Shown here piece after piece: positions 49,531-61,569 of a stretch of 64,000 nt of DNA; positions within the stretch are counted from its first letter, which is position 1; every line of letters starts with the position of its first letter. The notes under the pieces are model-generated. The model was not told the DNA's origin. It worked only from the letters and a program-made list of their open reading frames with translations, and searched no databases. Position numbers and translations under genes: made by a program. This DNA is from Diorhabda sublineata (taxonomy: Eukaryota; Arthropoda; Insecta; Coleoptera; Chrysomelidae): the NCBI RefSeq assembly GCF_026230105.1, contig NC_079483.1, forward strand, positions 6,813,312 to 6,877,311. Direction: 5' to 3'.

Positions 49531-49602
49531 CAGGGCCGGATTAAGCTAGGGGGCCCCGTCATTATTTTAGCCCCGGGCCTTATAAATCTTAATCCGGCCT
49601 TG
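49531..49602. mobile_element. 72-bp hAT-type MITE with perfect 8-bp target duplication
   Basis: The element starts CAGGGCCGGATTAAG and ends, on the other strand, CAAGGCCGGATTAAG. It is flanked on both sides by GAAATAGT (49523-49530 and 49603-49610). An 8-bp target duplication plus CAGGG-type ends is the signature of hAT transposons. The interior is GC-rich (GGGGGCCCCG, GCCCCGGGCC) in AT-rich surroundings and can fold into a hairpin. The perfect duplication suggests that it is fairly young. Confidence 0.88.
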
Positions 49603-50305
49603 GAAATAGTCGCAGGGAATTAAGAAAAAATGCTTATTCTCCTTCAAGAGAAATGGAAACCATCGACTTGTGATTCGGTACAATGTCTACAAAACAGTTT
49701 TTCCTTGATCAAACTATACAACAACTTCATGCAGTATTCCCCATTGATTGTGTCTCCTTTTTAGAGATAATCGATGAACAATATACCATGCGAATCACAA
49801 AATACTGAATTCTCAACGTTCCCAACTGACTGTTGTGCCTACGGACGTGGTTCACCGCCGCGGTCCACTAAATTGATGTTTATTTTGATCCCAAAATGAA
49901 ACGATGGATCCTTGTTCCATGTTTTGTCACGTAGAGACGCAAAAAATCGCACTGCATCAACTATCTCACGCAATTTCAATTTACATAACCAATTTTTTTG
50001 ATGTTTTCTCCTCGATCGGTCGACCATCATCTCACTCAAAGTTACCTAGTGGACGAGAGAGAAAGTAAATCAGATTACTACTCTTCATCTCCCCCTACTC
50101 GCCAATAAAATCAAAACTTGTTATTATTCTCTTCTTCTGCCTTTACTACAACTCCAAACTTCGACGCAATTTCCATCCAATCAAACTAGATTAGAAAGAA
50201 ATATAGTGTGGTATGTATACCAATGTTTTTTCTCTCTCTGCTAGTCGTTCTGGCAAGTTCTCACAATTCCCTTTCTCTTTCCTCAATGTTTTTTATGAGT
50301 AGAGC

Positions 50306-50380
50306 TCAAACGGGACGAGAATAATTAGAAGATGGTCCACGTGCTGGATGTCTTGTATCCAGAAAACTATGGTAACCAAG
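50306..50380 (+). pseudogene. Short Tc1/mariner N-terminal fragment
   Basis: The plus strand reads QTGRE, stop, LEDGPRAGCLVSRKT. This matches the linker after the first DNA-binding domain in mariner transposases (xxGRExLEDDPRxGRPxxSxT). Only about 25 residues are readable, so the assignment is tentative. Confidence 0.42.
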
Positions 50381-50399
50381 CCGTGTGATTTTGCATTTA

Positions 50400-52689
50400 A
50401 AAGATATTTAATAAAAGTAGTGAACGCGATTTGATAACCAAATCTTGTTAGCCGAGGAAGAGGCCTCAGAAATTGATATTAAAATATCTGGAATTTGATC
50501 AAACATTTCCGCTGGTATGCGAAGGTGCTAGCTCCATGTAGTCATATGGATAGATGCTTCGATATTGGCCACAACGACTTTTTCGCTTATGCGTTAGTTC
50601 AAACAGCAGTCACTTGGTCTTCTTCAAGTTAAGAACTCTTGGACCACAAGAAATATGTCCTCTTTAACTTAAAGAGGAAGATAGATTTATAGTCGTAGAG
50701 AAGAATCAACGATACACATTTTGAAATACCTCCGATTGCTAGAAAAGCTTTAATGAAACGGGATTTTGTAGTTTTTCCAGACGAGGCAATGTTCTACATC
50801 TGCTCATTTGGTTCTAATTTGGTTCCAACTGATGATCCATCAAGAACGAAGGTTTGAAGACGTAGACTAATAGAATGACCATTAGATCTTACCTCGATTC
50901 CACAATTTGAAGCTTCTTCAAGATGAATTCTTCCTTCTATCTCATTCTAGAATAGAATAATCAAAAGCATCGACGACGTAAAGATTTCTTTAGATTAAAT
51001 CACACGTGGTCAAATTAGGATAATAGAGAGGCGGCGTGGAAGTTGTTTTTTAAGCGATTGAGAAGTTGAGGAGTTGTTATAAATGTTTGACAAACACATC
51101 GACTTTATCTTGGACGATTTTGGAGCAGATACCTAGAGTAGTGAGGATAGGAGAAGTTTTTATGGTTAAGTTGTTATCCGTGAGCAGTTTATATAGTTAT
51201 AAAGGTCAATTTTTAAAAATCGATCCACTAAACTTGGAATTTTAGTCAAATTTAGAAATTTCGTTACTGATTGTACGATATTTTTCTTGAAACGCTACTG
51301 GTAATCAACGTCCTCAATAGCGACGTTCCCTTGTTATTTCAAGCGGTGATAACTGGACAATGTGGCGTGTCGTGAATCTAAAGGGGGCATTGGAATAATA
51401 TTGACGTTTGCAGCCTATGAAGTGGTCGCAAAGAGGTGGAGGGAGATTGAGAGACACGTTGAACCAAGGGTATTGTTAGAACGCCCTATTGTCATTGGTC
51501 GGGAGACGCCATATTGAGAAATAAAAGGATGATTGACGAGTGACGTGTGAAAACCTTTGTTCCTTGAACACATTTCACGTGAATAAAATGTGGGAATTAA
51601 ATTATTCAAATATAATCTGAATTTTTTATCGTCAAACTGAAGTTTTCATTATTTTATATTTTATATACTAAAAAATCGATTATGAAAGCGAAAAATCGAG
51701 AAAAAACTTCAAAAATCAACACTGTATTTCAAAATTCTAGAAAATACTCATTGGTAACATGGAAAATTTACAATACAGGGTGAATATTTAGTATACAAAC
51801 GAAGTTTGTATGGAAACCAATACGTGGTGGCAACTTTTACAAAACGGCTATCAAAATATTAGATATAACCTTTTAAAAAGTATAAAAAGAAATTTAAATC
51901 AAACAAATTTCTTGTAAGGAAAGCTTAAATGCAAATATATATACAGTATAAATCCTAAAGATGTTCAATCACCAAATTCATGCGCAACTAGAAATTGTAC
52001 GTTCGATTATTAATTCCGAACGAGTTCTGAATACGTTCGATGTATTTTCGGACATAATTTAGTAATAAAAACACCTAACCTCACTTATTTCATACATAAA
52101 AACAGTACTACCAGCTCACCATTAGCAATTTTCACAATTACACGTAATTTATTTTTCTATCTCAAACTTCGAGATACCAAATGCAGATGCAATGTCAGAT
52201 TTGACACATTCACATCGTTTTTGCCATATCTTAAGTGACAACCCTCGTATAACTAGGTATAATTGATGTACGTCATCGAGTTTTCATTGAGTTTTTTTGT
52301 GTTATGACTAAAAATGTTTCAGAAATTATTTAAATAGTTAATAATAAAAACTATGTAGCCTAAATTTTATGTATATGAGCGTTTTCGTTGAGGGATCGTG
52401 GCAACGGCAACCTTCGGACAGTTAATTATAAACATTTTATTATCCTTGCTAGTTTTAAATTCAAATTACAATTTTAGATGTTCGTTGGTGAAATGTAACA
52501 TATTCTGAACAAAGCATTAGCATTTGACACGTCCAAAATATTCAGAATACATTCCGATTGTGTTCAAATTATCGACGACGAAAGAAACTAATAATATAGG
52601 AACTAATTTGCCTGATGTTTCGATACTATTTCGTCATTTATCAGAAACAGTGTTTCCTAGTGTGGTAACCATCTTCGTTTTTAAAAAAA
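50400..52689. other. Stretch without recognised gene
   Basis: Base composition is slightly less AT-rich around 50400-51600, which may mean old transposon sequence, but no motif can be read. A TACAGGGTG word at 51774 is of the CCCTGTA type seen elsewhere. Confidence 0.35.
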
Positions 52690-55470
52690 CTCAATAAAGT
52701 TGATATTTCTCCGGAAAACTTCAACCTTAATAAAAAAAATAATCTTTCCATCTCTGATTCAATTATATCTGACTTAGAACCAAGTTACTTTCTGTTTTTG
52801 CATTCTTTTATACCTTTTCAATATACTTGGTATACGTTTTGGGAAAACCAATATAACTACTTCTCTCTACCTTCTTATTTATCCCTATTAGTCGACGATA
52901 TATATGAGAGAAACAAAAAACAAGAAGTTATTGCAACGGTTTGCGATATTGTTAATGTTTTTGATACCATAAATAGACAAATCATCTTGAAATAAACTAA
53001 CCTCACTCAATATCCACAGTTATATATCTCGTTTTAAACAAAATTTTCGTAGCTATTAGATTTTTCAAAGTCTCTGCTGATGAGATTAATGAGAAGGTAG
53101 AGAGATGTAGTTATATTGGTTTTCCTAAAACGTGTACCAAGATGATGATGATCAAAAGCAAGATATTCTCTACAAATTATTGTTGAATTTTAATATTGTT
53201 TCCTTGAAACTTGTTTTTAAATCTTTAGATGTGACTGGTTAACGTCGATCAATTAAAAGCTGTAGTATTTGGTAAAAACAATTTGTATACGCATCTGTCT
53301 GAACTGCTCTTTACCTGTCATCCATCTTTCACTGGTACCAACGTAAAAGTTTTAATTTTAGCCGGCGCGAAAGCATTTGTGACTATTTGATGCGAGCAGA
53401 ATGTTTTTTTTAGGATTTCCCTCGAATAAAATCAACACACGACTGGTTCGAATTTAGAAATTGGGCTCTGTTCGTTTTCGATTTGTTATTTGCAACGTGT
53501 GTTTTTTTCTTTCTTTAAAGGTCGTTGGGCGCATACGGATATTACAATGAAAACAACATTATTTTGGCTTTAGATATATAGGGTGTCCGATTTAAAGACG
53601 AAACAGGCTGTAATATGACGATGAAAACTTGGATTATATAGAGGACGTTTCATAACTAATATCAGTTCACATCCTATGGATATCATTAAGTATAACTTTC
53701 GCAGTATCGATTTCTGTTACCTGAATAATAATCTATCAAACATTTTTTTGACCACTCTTAGTTTTAGTCCTCTTATTTTGGTAAAATAATGCTTCAATAG
53801 CTTACTGAACTTCTCGATGAATGAACTTCTTCAAATAACTTCGTAACTAATTATTTGATTAAAAAATAAACTTTTTCCCCATTTAAGATTCAATATTTTA
53901 TTTAATACAGGTACACAACTTCCGAAAAACTTCCTTAATAAAACGATAATCTTTCCACCCCTGAAAAACCGATACCTTACCCAAGGAATTCCAGCCTACT
54001 TAATGTCCTAATTATATAAATTTAACTTAATACTTTTCGATATACCTGGTACACGTTTTAGGAAAAACCAACACACTCACATGTACCCAGACGTTTTCAA
54101 TCGAAGAGAAACTGATTTTGTTTTAGAGCAACGAAGCGATCAGATTTCGAACGTCTAGATTTCATCGGAGCTACACAGTTTCTAGAGATTCGACACGCGC
54201 AACTTTAGGTTTACGATTTTTATATTGTTTATTTTGTACACAGGGTGTTGATGCAAAAAATGTGCTCTTTGTTTAAATTGATAAAATTTATGGTTTAAGA
54301 GATATGTAGATTTATAGATCGTTCGCTATAAAGAAACATTCTGAAGAAAATTATCACAAATTGTAATTTTTCATCAAAAATACTTACTAGAGGTATTGAA
54401 TAACAATTAAATATTTCTTGGAGAACTAATGAAGAAATAAATAAACAATGTACTAAATAAGTTTTGAATTAAAACAGTTTTTTTGGCATATCCCTTTGGT
54501 TTATGCAAATATTGGTATGTGCAACATGAAATAATCAATGGTATAAACTTCTGCTGAAGCTTCTCTAGCCACAATTTAATTTCAAACTTGTCGCGATGGA
54601 GAAGATACCGACACAATCCTTTTGCAAAAACTTTAGATAAACATTCGCGTCAAGAATTGAATCACCAACATTTTCTTTGGATTCAAATTTTATTCCACGA
54701 TAGAAGTTCGTATGTGTGGTTTAACAATGACCTGTTTCAGCTTTCAGAAATGATTTTGGAGTACACTAAATCTTCAAAGTTCCGCTCCATGTTTCCAGTC
54801 GACAGACACCAGTAGAGGACCAAAATCTTGAACAGCAGCAACTTCTCGACAAAGGACGACGCACCAGCTCAACCACGGCATCAGCAGGAAGAACTTTGGC
54901 GTTTAGAGCAGCGAGTTTGATTCGTACAACGTTGCCAAGTCGGCTTTTCATGAACACACACACGCACGAAGTGGGGCTATATAGCGACCATGCCTCGTGA
55001 TCTTCCAGTTAGAAATACTTTATTTTTTCACTTTGGCGCTCTACTACAGTCGATCCAGTGAAGCTTTCCCTGCTCTGCCCCATTTTACTAGGTCTAGACG
55101 AATGTTAGGTGTTTGCGGAACATCCCTAAAGTCGGGCGCAAGATTACTCAATATATTATTGATAAAGTAATAGTGATAATACAAAAAAACAAAACGATAA
55201 TCCGTGTCCTCATCTGACTTAATGATACTTGACACAGCAAATTCCAAATAAACTTCTTAATATCTTAATAGCATACAATTAAATTAATTCTCTCTAATAT
55301 ACCTGTTTATGGGAAAAACCAGAAACCTTCTACCTTCTAATTGTTTCATACTTATACTAAACCAAGCGAGACGTTTGGAATCGAGTAGAAATTCATTCTG
55401 TTTCGAGACAATGAAGTGATTAGACTTCAAACGCCGTTTTCAGAGATTCAGCTCGCGCGACTTCGTTTTA
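52690..55470. repeat. Three diverged copies of a dispersed repeat (about 52690-52900, 53870-54210, 55180-55470)
   Basis: Each copy carries, in order, a CGATAATCTTTCCA-like or AAACGATAATCC word, AATATACCTGGTA or AATATACTTGGTATACG, GGGAAAAACCA and, in the second and third copies, a related tail (AATCGAAGAGAAACTGATT and ATCGAGTAGAAATTCATT; CAACGAAGCGATCAGA and CAATGAAGTGATTAGA). A reverse-oriented piece GGTTTTCCTAAAACGTGTACC lies near 53120. Divergence is high and the nature of the repeat is unknown; boundaries are approximate. Confidence 0.45.
54590..55250. other. Less AT-rich segment of unknown nature
   Basis: The segment 54800-55090 has raised GC. Open frames run on both strands (for example 65 codons at 54766-54963, minus, and 67 codons at 55044-55247, minus) with no recognisable domain. 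It may be the inside of an old element, since it lies between two copies of the dispersed repeat. Confidence 0.3.
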
Positions 55471-56789
55471 TTTTTCTTTGTATCTACTTTTGTTAATGTA
55501 TTATAGTAAGTTAAAGTATCGAACTTTGATTATTGTGTTATTTCTTCAGTATTCTTAAGATTAACGGCCATAAATTCGACAACTTTTATAGATTTCATCT
55601 TATGATTTTATATGGCGTTTTATGTGTCTTTCTCTAACTAAATTTGCCTTCACCATCAAATTTCACGTATTTTCTTTCCTACTACTGTATTTTGAGCTTT
55701 TTTTTCAAAAAATGTCACACAAATCACGATTTTATTATAAAAACTTATCGCATCGTCGATGAACAAACAGAAATTGGTTTGTCTGAATTGACTATAACAA
55801 TATTCAATATATTTTGTAAACACCTTGTACTTTATAAAAAAAATTGTAAAGATAACAATTGGAAAAAAACCGTCCAAATGTTCAAGCGAATTTAATCTCG
55901 TTTAAAGCTTCACGTTAATCATTGGTGTATCCCACTTTCTATAGGAATTAAACCAGGATGATCATCCATCATTCGGGAAATGAGAAGTTGCCGGGAATCT
56001 GTACATTTGTTCAATTACCTCGACATTGGTATTTATAAGGAGACACGTGTAATCGTTTAACGGCGACAAATCAACTAACGTCGACTTGTAGTAACTAATC
56101 TATGTTTGAGCTTTTTATCTGCCGACAAATCTTCTCGGGGAGGCATCCATCATCGGTGTCAACGAAAATTAGACGCGTACGAATTAATTTTTCGAAAAAA
56201 AATAGCTTCAAAAAAACATATTCGTACCTGGATCATTTATAACCGAAATATTCGAAACTACATCTTTTTTTGAAACACCCTGTATTACACTATTAGGGTA
56301 GAAAGAGTTTTCAAACTTCTGTTCGCGAAAAGTTGATAAATCTCACGAAAATGATACTCGAATGTACAAAAACGAAGATAGAGACGAAGAACGAAGAAAA
56401 AATCAGATTTTAGAGCAAAAAAAAATTATATTTGTTAAGCAAGCAGAATCCACTTTAAAGAAATAAATCCCGAAGCCGGCCCTGTTCATATTTTCTTTTT
56501 CCGGTAATTGTTTTAGTTCTAACGAAAGCAATTATCAGTTTATAATTTTCCAAAATGTAAATACCTGATTTTGGAGCGAAAACTACCCTAAAACGACCCT
56601 GTCCGGAATCGGCGATTCAAAATAAACATCGAGTTGGAGCTCCATAAAGCCCCGGCTCCATAATACTCGAGCTCGAAAGTGCCCTTTCTTGTATAAACAC
56701 TAAATTTTACCGCTTCTAATGCCACTCTCTATTTGCAATGCAATTTGCCCCCTAGAAATTACAAATTAACAACTGAAAGCCGGTCACGC

Positions 56790-56842
56790 TTCGTTGCTTC
56801 TTACGGCTTACAACTTACGGCTTGCGATTTACGCCTCACGGA
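56790..56842. repeat. Short minisatellite of (T/C)TTACGGCTTACAA-like words
   Basis: CTTACGGCTTACAACTTACGG, then CTTGCGATTTACGCCTCACGG, gives four to five imperfect 10-12 bp steps. It lies in a 1.5-kb stretch (55471-57050) with no other recognised feature. Confidence 0.55.
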
Positions 56843-57059
56843 TGTGTCTTTCTTGCGTGAACCTACCGACGTTAAGGTACATTTCGCGCAAATAAATTGG
56901 CATAGTTTCAATTGGTTCGTAAAGGGAGTAAAACATGAATAATTGAGATGTTTATTTACATTTTAATACGAAAAAAAAGTACATAAACATTTTATTTTTC
57001 AATTCCTACATAAAAACATGAATTTTTGTTATTTGTCTTCAAGCATTCACCAAATTTGT

Positions 57060-57520
57060 CAACCCAACAGTAGACAATGAAGATTTACTTCTGTTGGACG
57101 GTCATAGCACCAGGTCATACGACTCATAGATTCCAACCTCTAGAAGTGGCAATTTTCAAACCCTTGGAACTATACTGCACCGAGTCTCGGGGTTAACTGT
57201 CTTTCAAAACCTATGCCAGAGCTGTTGTGATGTTTTCTCCAACGCAGATTCTTGAATATAAATGAGAGTTTGAAAATGAATCTGATAGTGATGATGAGGA
57301 CTGATGGAACCACCAAGCCCGAAGCAAAATCGAAAAAAATCCATTTGGAAGCATAAAGTAGAAGGATCCACTTTAAAGTCCAAAGTGAAGGCATCTACTT
57401 CGAAAGAAGAGTGGGCCTCATCTACTTATAGTCTTAAAGTAGATGGATCCACTACTAATCCTGAAAAAATATTGAGTTTGGTTGGTCATTTGATCAAAAG
57501 AAATAAACTTACGGTTTAAC
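57060..57520 (+). pseudogene. pogo/Tigger-type transposase (DDE_1) C-terminal remnant
   Basis: The plus strand reads VDNEDLLLLDGHSTRS, matching the second catalytic Asp motif (LLLxDGHxSH). In another frame it then reads PGHTTHRFQPLEVAIFKPLE followed by LYC, matching PPHTTHxLQPLDVxxFxPLKxYY; the third catalytic Asp (QPLD) is replaced by Glu. It continues with ARAVVMFSPTQILEYK, like the tail (AFxxTGIxPxNPxxF) of this family. Between the first two blocks about 15-20 residues are lost. A 71-codon open frame (57304-57519), rich in Lys, Ser and Thr with repeated KVEGST/KVDGST words, follows. It may be the poorly conserved tail of the transposase. Confidence 0.72.
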
Positions 57521-57539
57521 TCCCAAGAATTATTAAAAA

Positions 57540-57840
57540 TGGAAACGATCGTCCATGTAGGAGCCCCCAGACTTGAACGACGGGGCTTAGTTTGGGAAAC
57601 CCGACCTTGGCAAACCCCTGATGGTCCAAGCTTGGTTGAAGTTCGGGTAACTTAGTCCCGGTCATTTTATAGTCACCCAAGCTTGGCAGAACTTTGAATA
57701 ACTTGTTCTAATAATAATCTAATCATTTCTTTATATGTTTAGGATCTGGTCCAGGCTTGCAAACCAAGCGGGGGACATTGTCTGGGGCAATAGCGGCTTC
57801 AAAGCTAGAGCCAGAGTTGTATATATTTGGTCCAAGTCTT
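57540..57840. repeat. GC-richer segment with repeated CCAAGCTTGG-like palindromes
   Basis: Contains GGTCCAAGCTTGGTTGAAG, CACCCAAGCTTGGCAGA, CCGACCTTGGCAAACC and GGTCCAGGCTTGCAAACC. These short palindromic words stand out from the AT-rich surroundings and recur at 63290-63665. They may be subterminal binding sites of an element. Non-coding. Confidence 0.5.
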
Positions 57841-59900
57841 GACCTATACTGATCCCATCTTAAAATCCTATAAGGGCGTCATTGAAGACATGATTTCAGT
57901 GGTAAAAATTTGGGAAATGGAATCACGAATCATGTGTCTTCAAGAAAAGCCTTTATGTGTGATCTCTGCGTTTTTAGATGTAATTATTTTCTTGTTTGAA
58001 TATTTTTTTAATTATTATCGAAGGATTTTCTATTTTTTTCTTAGAATTTGACGTTTTTTTGGAATTTAATTACAAAACTTCCTATATGAAGTATTTTAAT
58101 GTCTTAATTTATTAATTTAAGACTTAAGTTGTTAGCTTAAATCTTGTGGTTAAATTTTGGGACCCCTAGGGGCGATATAGACATTGAAGACATGATTCAG
58201 CGAAATAGGGGCGATATAGGTAACCCTCCACTAAGTCTCTTGCTCTACCTCTAGCCTCTAACCTATAAAAATGACATAAGAAAGAGTTTTTGAGGCAGGT
58301 AAAACCGAATTTGCAAAACAATAATCTTATAAAGATATTTGTTTCTTCATTATTATTATTAATATTGTTGACATTGAAAACGAAAAAGTATATTTTGTAT
58401 ATAATAGTAATCCTCGCGCGAAATCGAGTGGCTAAATTATTTTCTTATCGTCCCAATACAGCCCCAAAAGCTTAACCCTACAATACTTCGATATTGAATT
58501 AATGAAACACCCGCATAATTTCCCTCAAATTTGTTTAGTCCATTCTTTGTTGCCATTATTTTGCAGTATAACAGCTTAAGCAAATCCTCAATATCACGCA
58601 TAGATTAAATTATACAGTATGTTTCAAAAAAAAAGAACTTTCCCTTATTTGCATAGCCAAAATAAACGAAACTTTCTTGTACTGTATATGAAGAGGTCTA
58701 AGAATGTTTGGGAGTTGGTACTAGGTACTAGAAACATGCTTGGTGCGAAAATTAAATTCTAAATTAAGATCAGGAAGTTTTATCAAATCTTTTAAAAACC
58801 TTCTTCCGCTGTCCGTCATTGTTTGTAGCTCTGAGAAAGTCACTAAATTTTGAAGCTGGTGCTGCATTACGTCCAAGCAAAATCAAAGCAAACTGCTTAC
58901 TTTTTATCGCTTGCTTTTATCCATGTGAATCAGGTAAAACGTGAAATAGCTTGGAGACTCAATACAGCTCAAAAAAGTATTTATCTTAAACGTTTCCGAA
59001 CCACGGTATTGATTATCAAGATTTTGTCGAAATTAATGATCATCAGCTTCGTTGTGAAGCTGCTCAATCAAGAATTTTTTATGTTTCTTTAGCTGGAAGC
59101 TTCTTTTTGGTATCTTCAACGATTCCGCTGAAGCATCATATAACTCAAGTTACTATAAGCATGTTAAGAAAAGATTTTATCTAAAGAACAATTAAAAATT
59201 ATTAAATGATTTATTCGTTTTGTTTTTCGAGTGGTAAAGAAAAACAAACAAACAAAGTTTAGCTACAGTATATAGTAGAAAACAAAAATACTAAATGTCA
59301 TATTCCTAAATCAACATATTCTCGATTTGTTTTTGTTTATTTAACACTCTCTTGTTGGAAATTGTTTAAAAATAAATATAGACGTAAAGCGATATATTTG
59401 TACAATACATTTTCTTATTTAGTTAAATATATTAGGGGAGTCGGGGACTCGGGGACGGGGATTCCCTTATGGTCTCTATCACGCAATTTGACGTTCGAAT
59501 TATAAAGCACTTTAGTCCTGTCTTAACTGAAACAGTTTGTTACGGTTTAAACCAATGAAAAATATACAGACTGTCAGCTCGTTTTAGATGTCTTCTAAAC
59601 ACTTGTGAATGTTTTGTTATATAAATGTCGAAATTTAACCAAACTTTCATTCTTTCCATACAAGATGTTTGCCTTGTTTAAATCGTTTATTAAGGGTTGA
59701 AATACCACGGAATAAATAGCGTTGCTTGTGATAAATAAATTAGCAAATTCGAAATTTAGAATAGTGATAGTTATTTTAGAAAGATATTTTTAATCTGCGA
59801 CTCCATTAAGAAGCTATAAACAAAAGCTGATTATGATATGTGGTTTCTAACAAGTCTCGAAACGTTGTGTTGAACTATAACTGTTTATTTAATTTGTTGC
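57841..59900. other. Stretch without recognised gene
   Basis: Short open frames only. A segment near 59100 reads LLFGIFNDSAEASYNSS on the plus strand, faintly like the RNase H start of BEL/Pao retrotransposons, but nothing around it supports this. Confidence 0.35.
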
Positions 59901-59924
59901 TTTCAACGTCTATTTTATAATAAG

Positions 59925-60310
59925 AATCATCAAGCTCTTCAAAATAGCAGCCATCACCTCTTCATTGTTGGAAAGTTTTTTTTTCAAGTCTGGTAACAGG
60001 AAATAATCCTAGGGAGTTAAATCTAGGAAATAAGGTGTATGTTGTCGCGATTCAAACTTTAATTCATCAATTTTGGCTATTGCAATATCGATTTTGTGAG
60101 CTGGTGCATTATCTTGATGAAACAACATTTTTTTCTTAACCAGATGATGAGATTTCTTCGCTCAAACGTTGCAATAATACTCGGAGCTGATAATTTTTCT
60201 TTTTTAAAGATAATCCATGGAAATTATCCCACGCCCGACGTCTGCAGATGGAACGGTCTTTGCCTTCTCTGGAGCCGGTTCATCCGTTTCAGTTCATTGT
60301 TTTGTTTCCC
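59925..60310 (-). pseudogene. mariner transposase remnant, single frame with stops
   Basis: The minus strand from about 60300 reads in one frame DEPAPEKAKTVPSADVGRGI, ISMDYL, stop, KRKIISSEYYCNV, stop, then KKKMLFHQDNAPAHKIDIAI, AKIDELKFE, TPYFLDLTP, stop, DYFLLPDLKKKLSNNEEVMA. The second and third catalytic Asp (QDN and the DYF after the stop) are 34 residues apart, as in DD34D mariners. It has the EYY..HHL segment that is deleted in the 568-bp satellite, so it is a useful comparison copy. The same small gap after PSAD occurs in both, which suggests the same family. Plus-strand open frames here are shadows. Confidence 0.86.
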
Positions 60311-60739
60311 TAAAATTCATATTTATTTCTATGAAACGTTGCCAAACACTCGATAGTTTTCTCAACTTTACAAATTTACTGAATACTTTTCACTTTAGAT
60401 GGCTGCCAAACAAATACTAAACGACGTGGATGTCGTTCAAACTTGAACTGTATAGATACTTTCTAATACAACTACCGCCATCTCTAGGTCAGGCCTGGTA
60501 CATTGTGGGACCATCTTCGTAGCTTTGGTCCACTTGAACGTGAAGTCGAAACGTCAAATGAATAATTCTATTGGGGCAAGTTACCCAGCGATAATTTTTC
60601 CCAGTTTCATCAACCTAAATTATCAGTTTATATCTACAAAAATCTGGTGATTCGCTTTAAAAGCTGGTAACTTAAAATCAAAGCACTTATCGAGTTTTTT
60701 AAGTTATAGCTTCATTAAATCTATTGCTTATCCATTCCT

Positions 60740-60960
60740 CAATGTTAGTTAAGGCAAGTTAAGTCAAGGTTAGAACCCAGGATACACATCCATACAGTAG
60801 AGTCGGTTTCATCTTATTTTTGTTGCTTTGGAGATTGCTTTTGCTTGAAGACCTTTTTCTAGATCATTCGTCTCATCAGCACACCCAAATAATCGAAAGA
60901 CTCAACTTTTTTCAAAATACTATTCCTCGTTTTCCACCTGATTGTATTTCTGCTTTTGAA
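60740..60960 (-). pseudogene. RTE-type reverse transcriptase fragment (FDYLGVLM motif)
   Basis: The minus strand reads NSILKKVESFDYLGVLMRRM, then a broken continuation with KKVFKQKQ. This matches the segment VxxFxYLGxxIxxDGxxxxEIxxRIxxA, shared by RTE-like and related LINE reverse transcriptases. The surrounding plus-strand 100-codon open frame (60820-61122) is a shadow. Confidence 0.5.
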
Positions 60961-61234
60961 TTTCTAGATAAATCGCCATTCACACTGATGCCAAATATAG
61001 TCTACCATAGACTTTTCCCAATTCCAATTCTAATTGGAGAATTTCCTTCAGATAATACTTTATCTCTAAAGTCTCATACAACTTGTACCTATCAATCGTA
61101 TCCAAATCTTGTTTCTCTCTAAATAGTTTTTAAAGCAAAAATCTAGTCCTCAGTGACCACGGTATAACATACAAATTACACAAAAGTGAAAAATTACAAA
61201 CTGCGAATTCCTTATATCAAATTCATACATACAG

Positions 61235-61390
61235 GTAAAATCTTCAGTCTCTGAAGACGATAACTTGGTTAACGAAACGCGCGTCAGACAGTGTAATCGA
61301 GTGTGTTTGTGTAAACAGTCTTCAGTCTCGTCGAAACGCGCGTCAGACAATGTAATTGTGTGTGTTGGTGTAGTAGTAGTATTCACTATT
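61235..61390 (+). repeat. Penelope-type terminal repeat, two partial copies
   Basis: The first copy reads AGTCTCTGAAGACGATAACT, TGGTTAACGAAACGCGCGTC, AGACAGTGTAATCGAGTGTG. About 70 bp later the second reads CAGTCTTCAGTCTCGTCGAA, ACGCGCGTCAGACAATG, TAATTGTGTGTGTTGGTG. This tandem arrangement with a ribozyme-like core is typical of Penelope-like retroelement ends, and a GIY-YIG fragment of such an element lies 1.7 kb to the right. The assignment rests on these points, not on a reverse transcriptase. Confidence 0.6.
61247..61289 (+). ncRNA. Hammerhead-ribozyme-like motif
   Basis: GTCT (61247-61250) could pair with AGAC (61286-61289) as stem I. CTGAAGA (61251-61257) fits the CUGANGA core. G59..C73 encloses a stem II with 5 of 6 pairs and a UUG loop, with one extra C at 61258. 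GAAAC-GCGC-GUC (61274-61285) forms the GAA core with a two-pair stem III and GCGC loop, as in the minimal hammerheads of Penelope-like elements, and ends in the GUC cleavage triplet. The extra C before stem II and one A-A mismatch deviate from the canonical fold, so self-cleavage is uncertain. Confidence 0.45.
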
Positions 61391-61569
61391 AACTAAACAA
61401 ACTCAAATTATTATCATGTAACTTATAGGTTTTAGAACGGATCCGAAATAACTTAATAATGACCATCCCTAGCTAGCAACGCTATTCTTTAACAACTGTT
61501 CTCGGTTTCAGGATCTATAAGAGATTGATTTTATCTAACCTTTTTTTTTTTTCTTCAAGAGGATTGAGA

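Noticed and set aside
50840..51600. Possible transposase or LINE in slightly GC-richer DNA
   Set aside because: Read in all frames, no conserved block could be identified.
59090..59150. BEL/Pao RNase H motif
   Set aside because: A single weak match (FNDSAEASY) without reverse transcriptase, integrase or long terminal repeats nearby.
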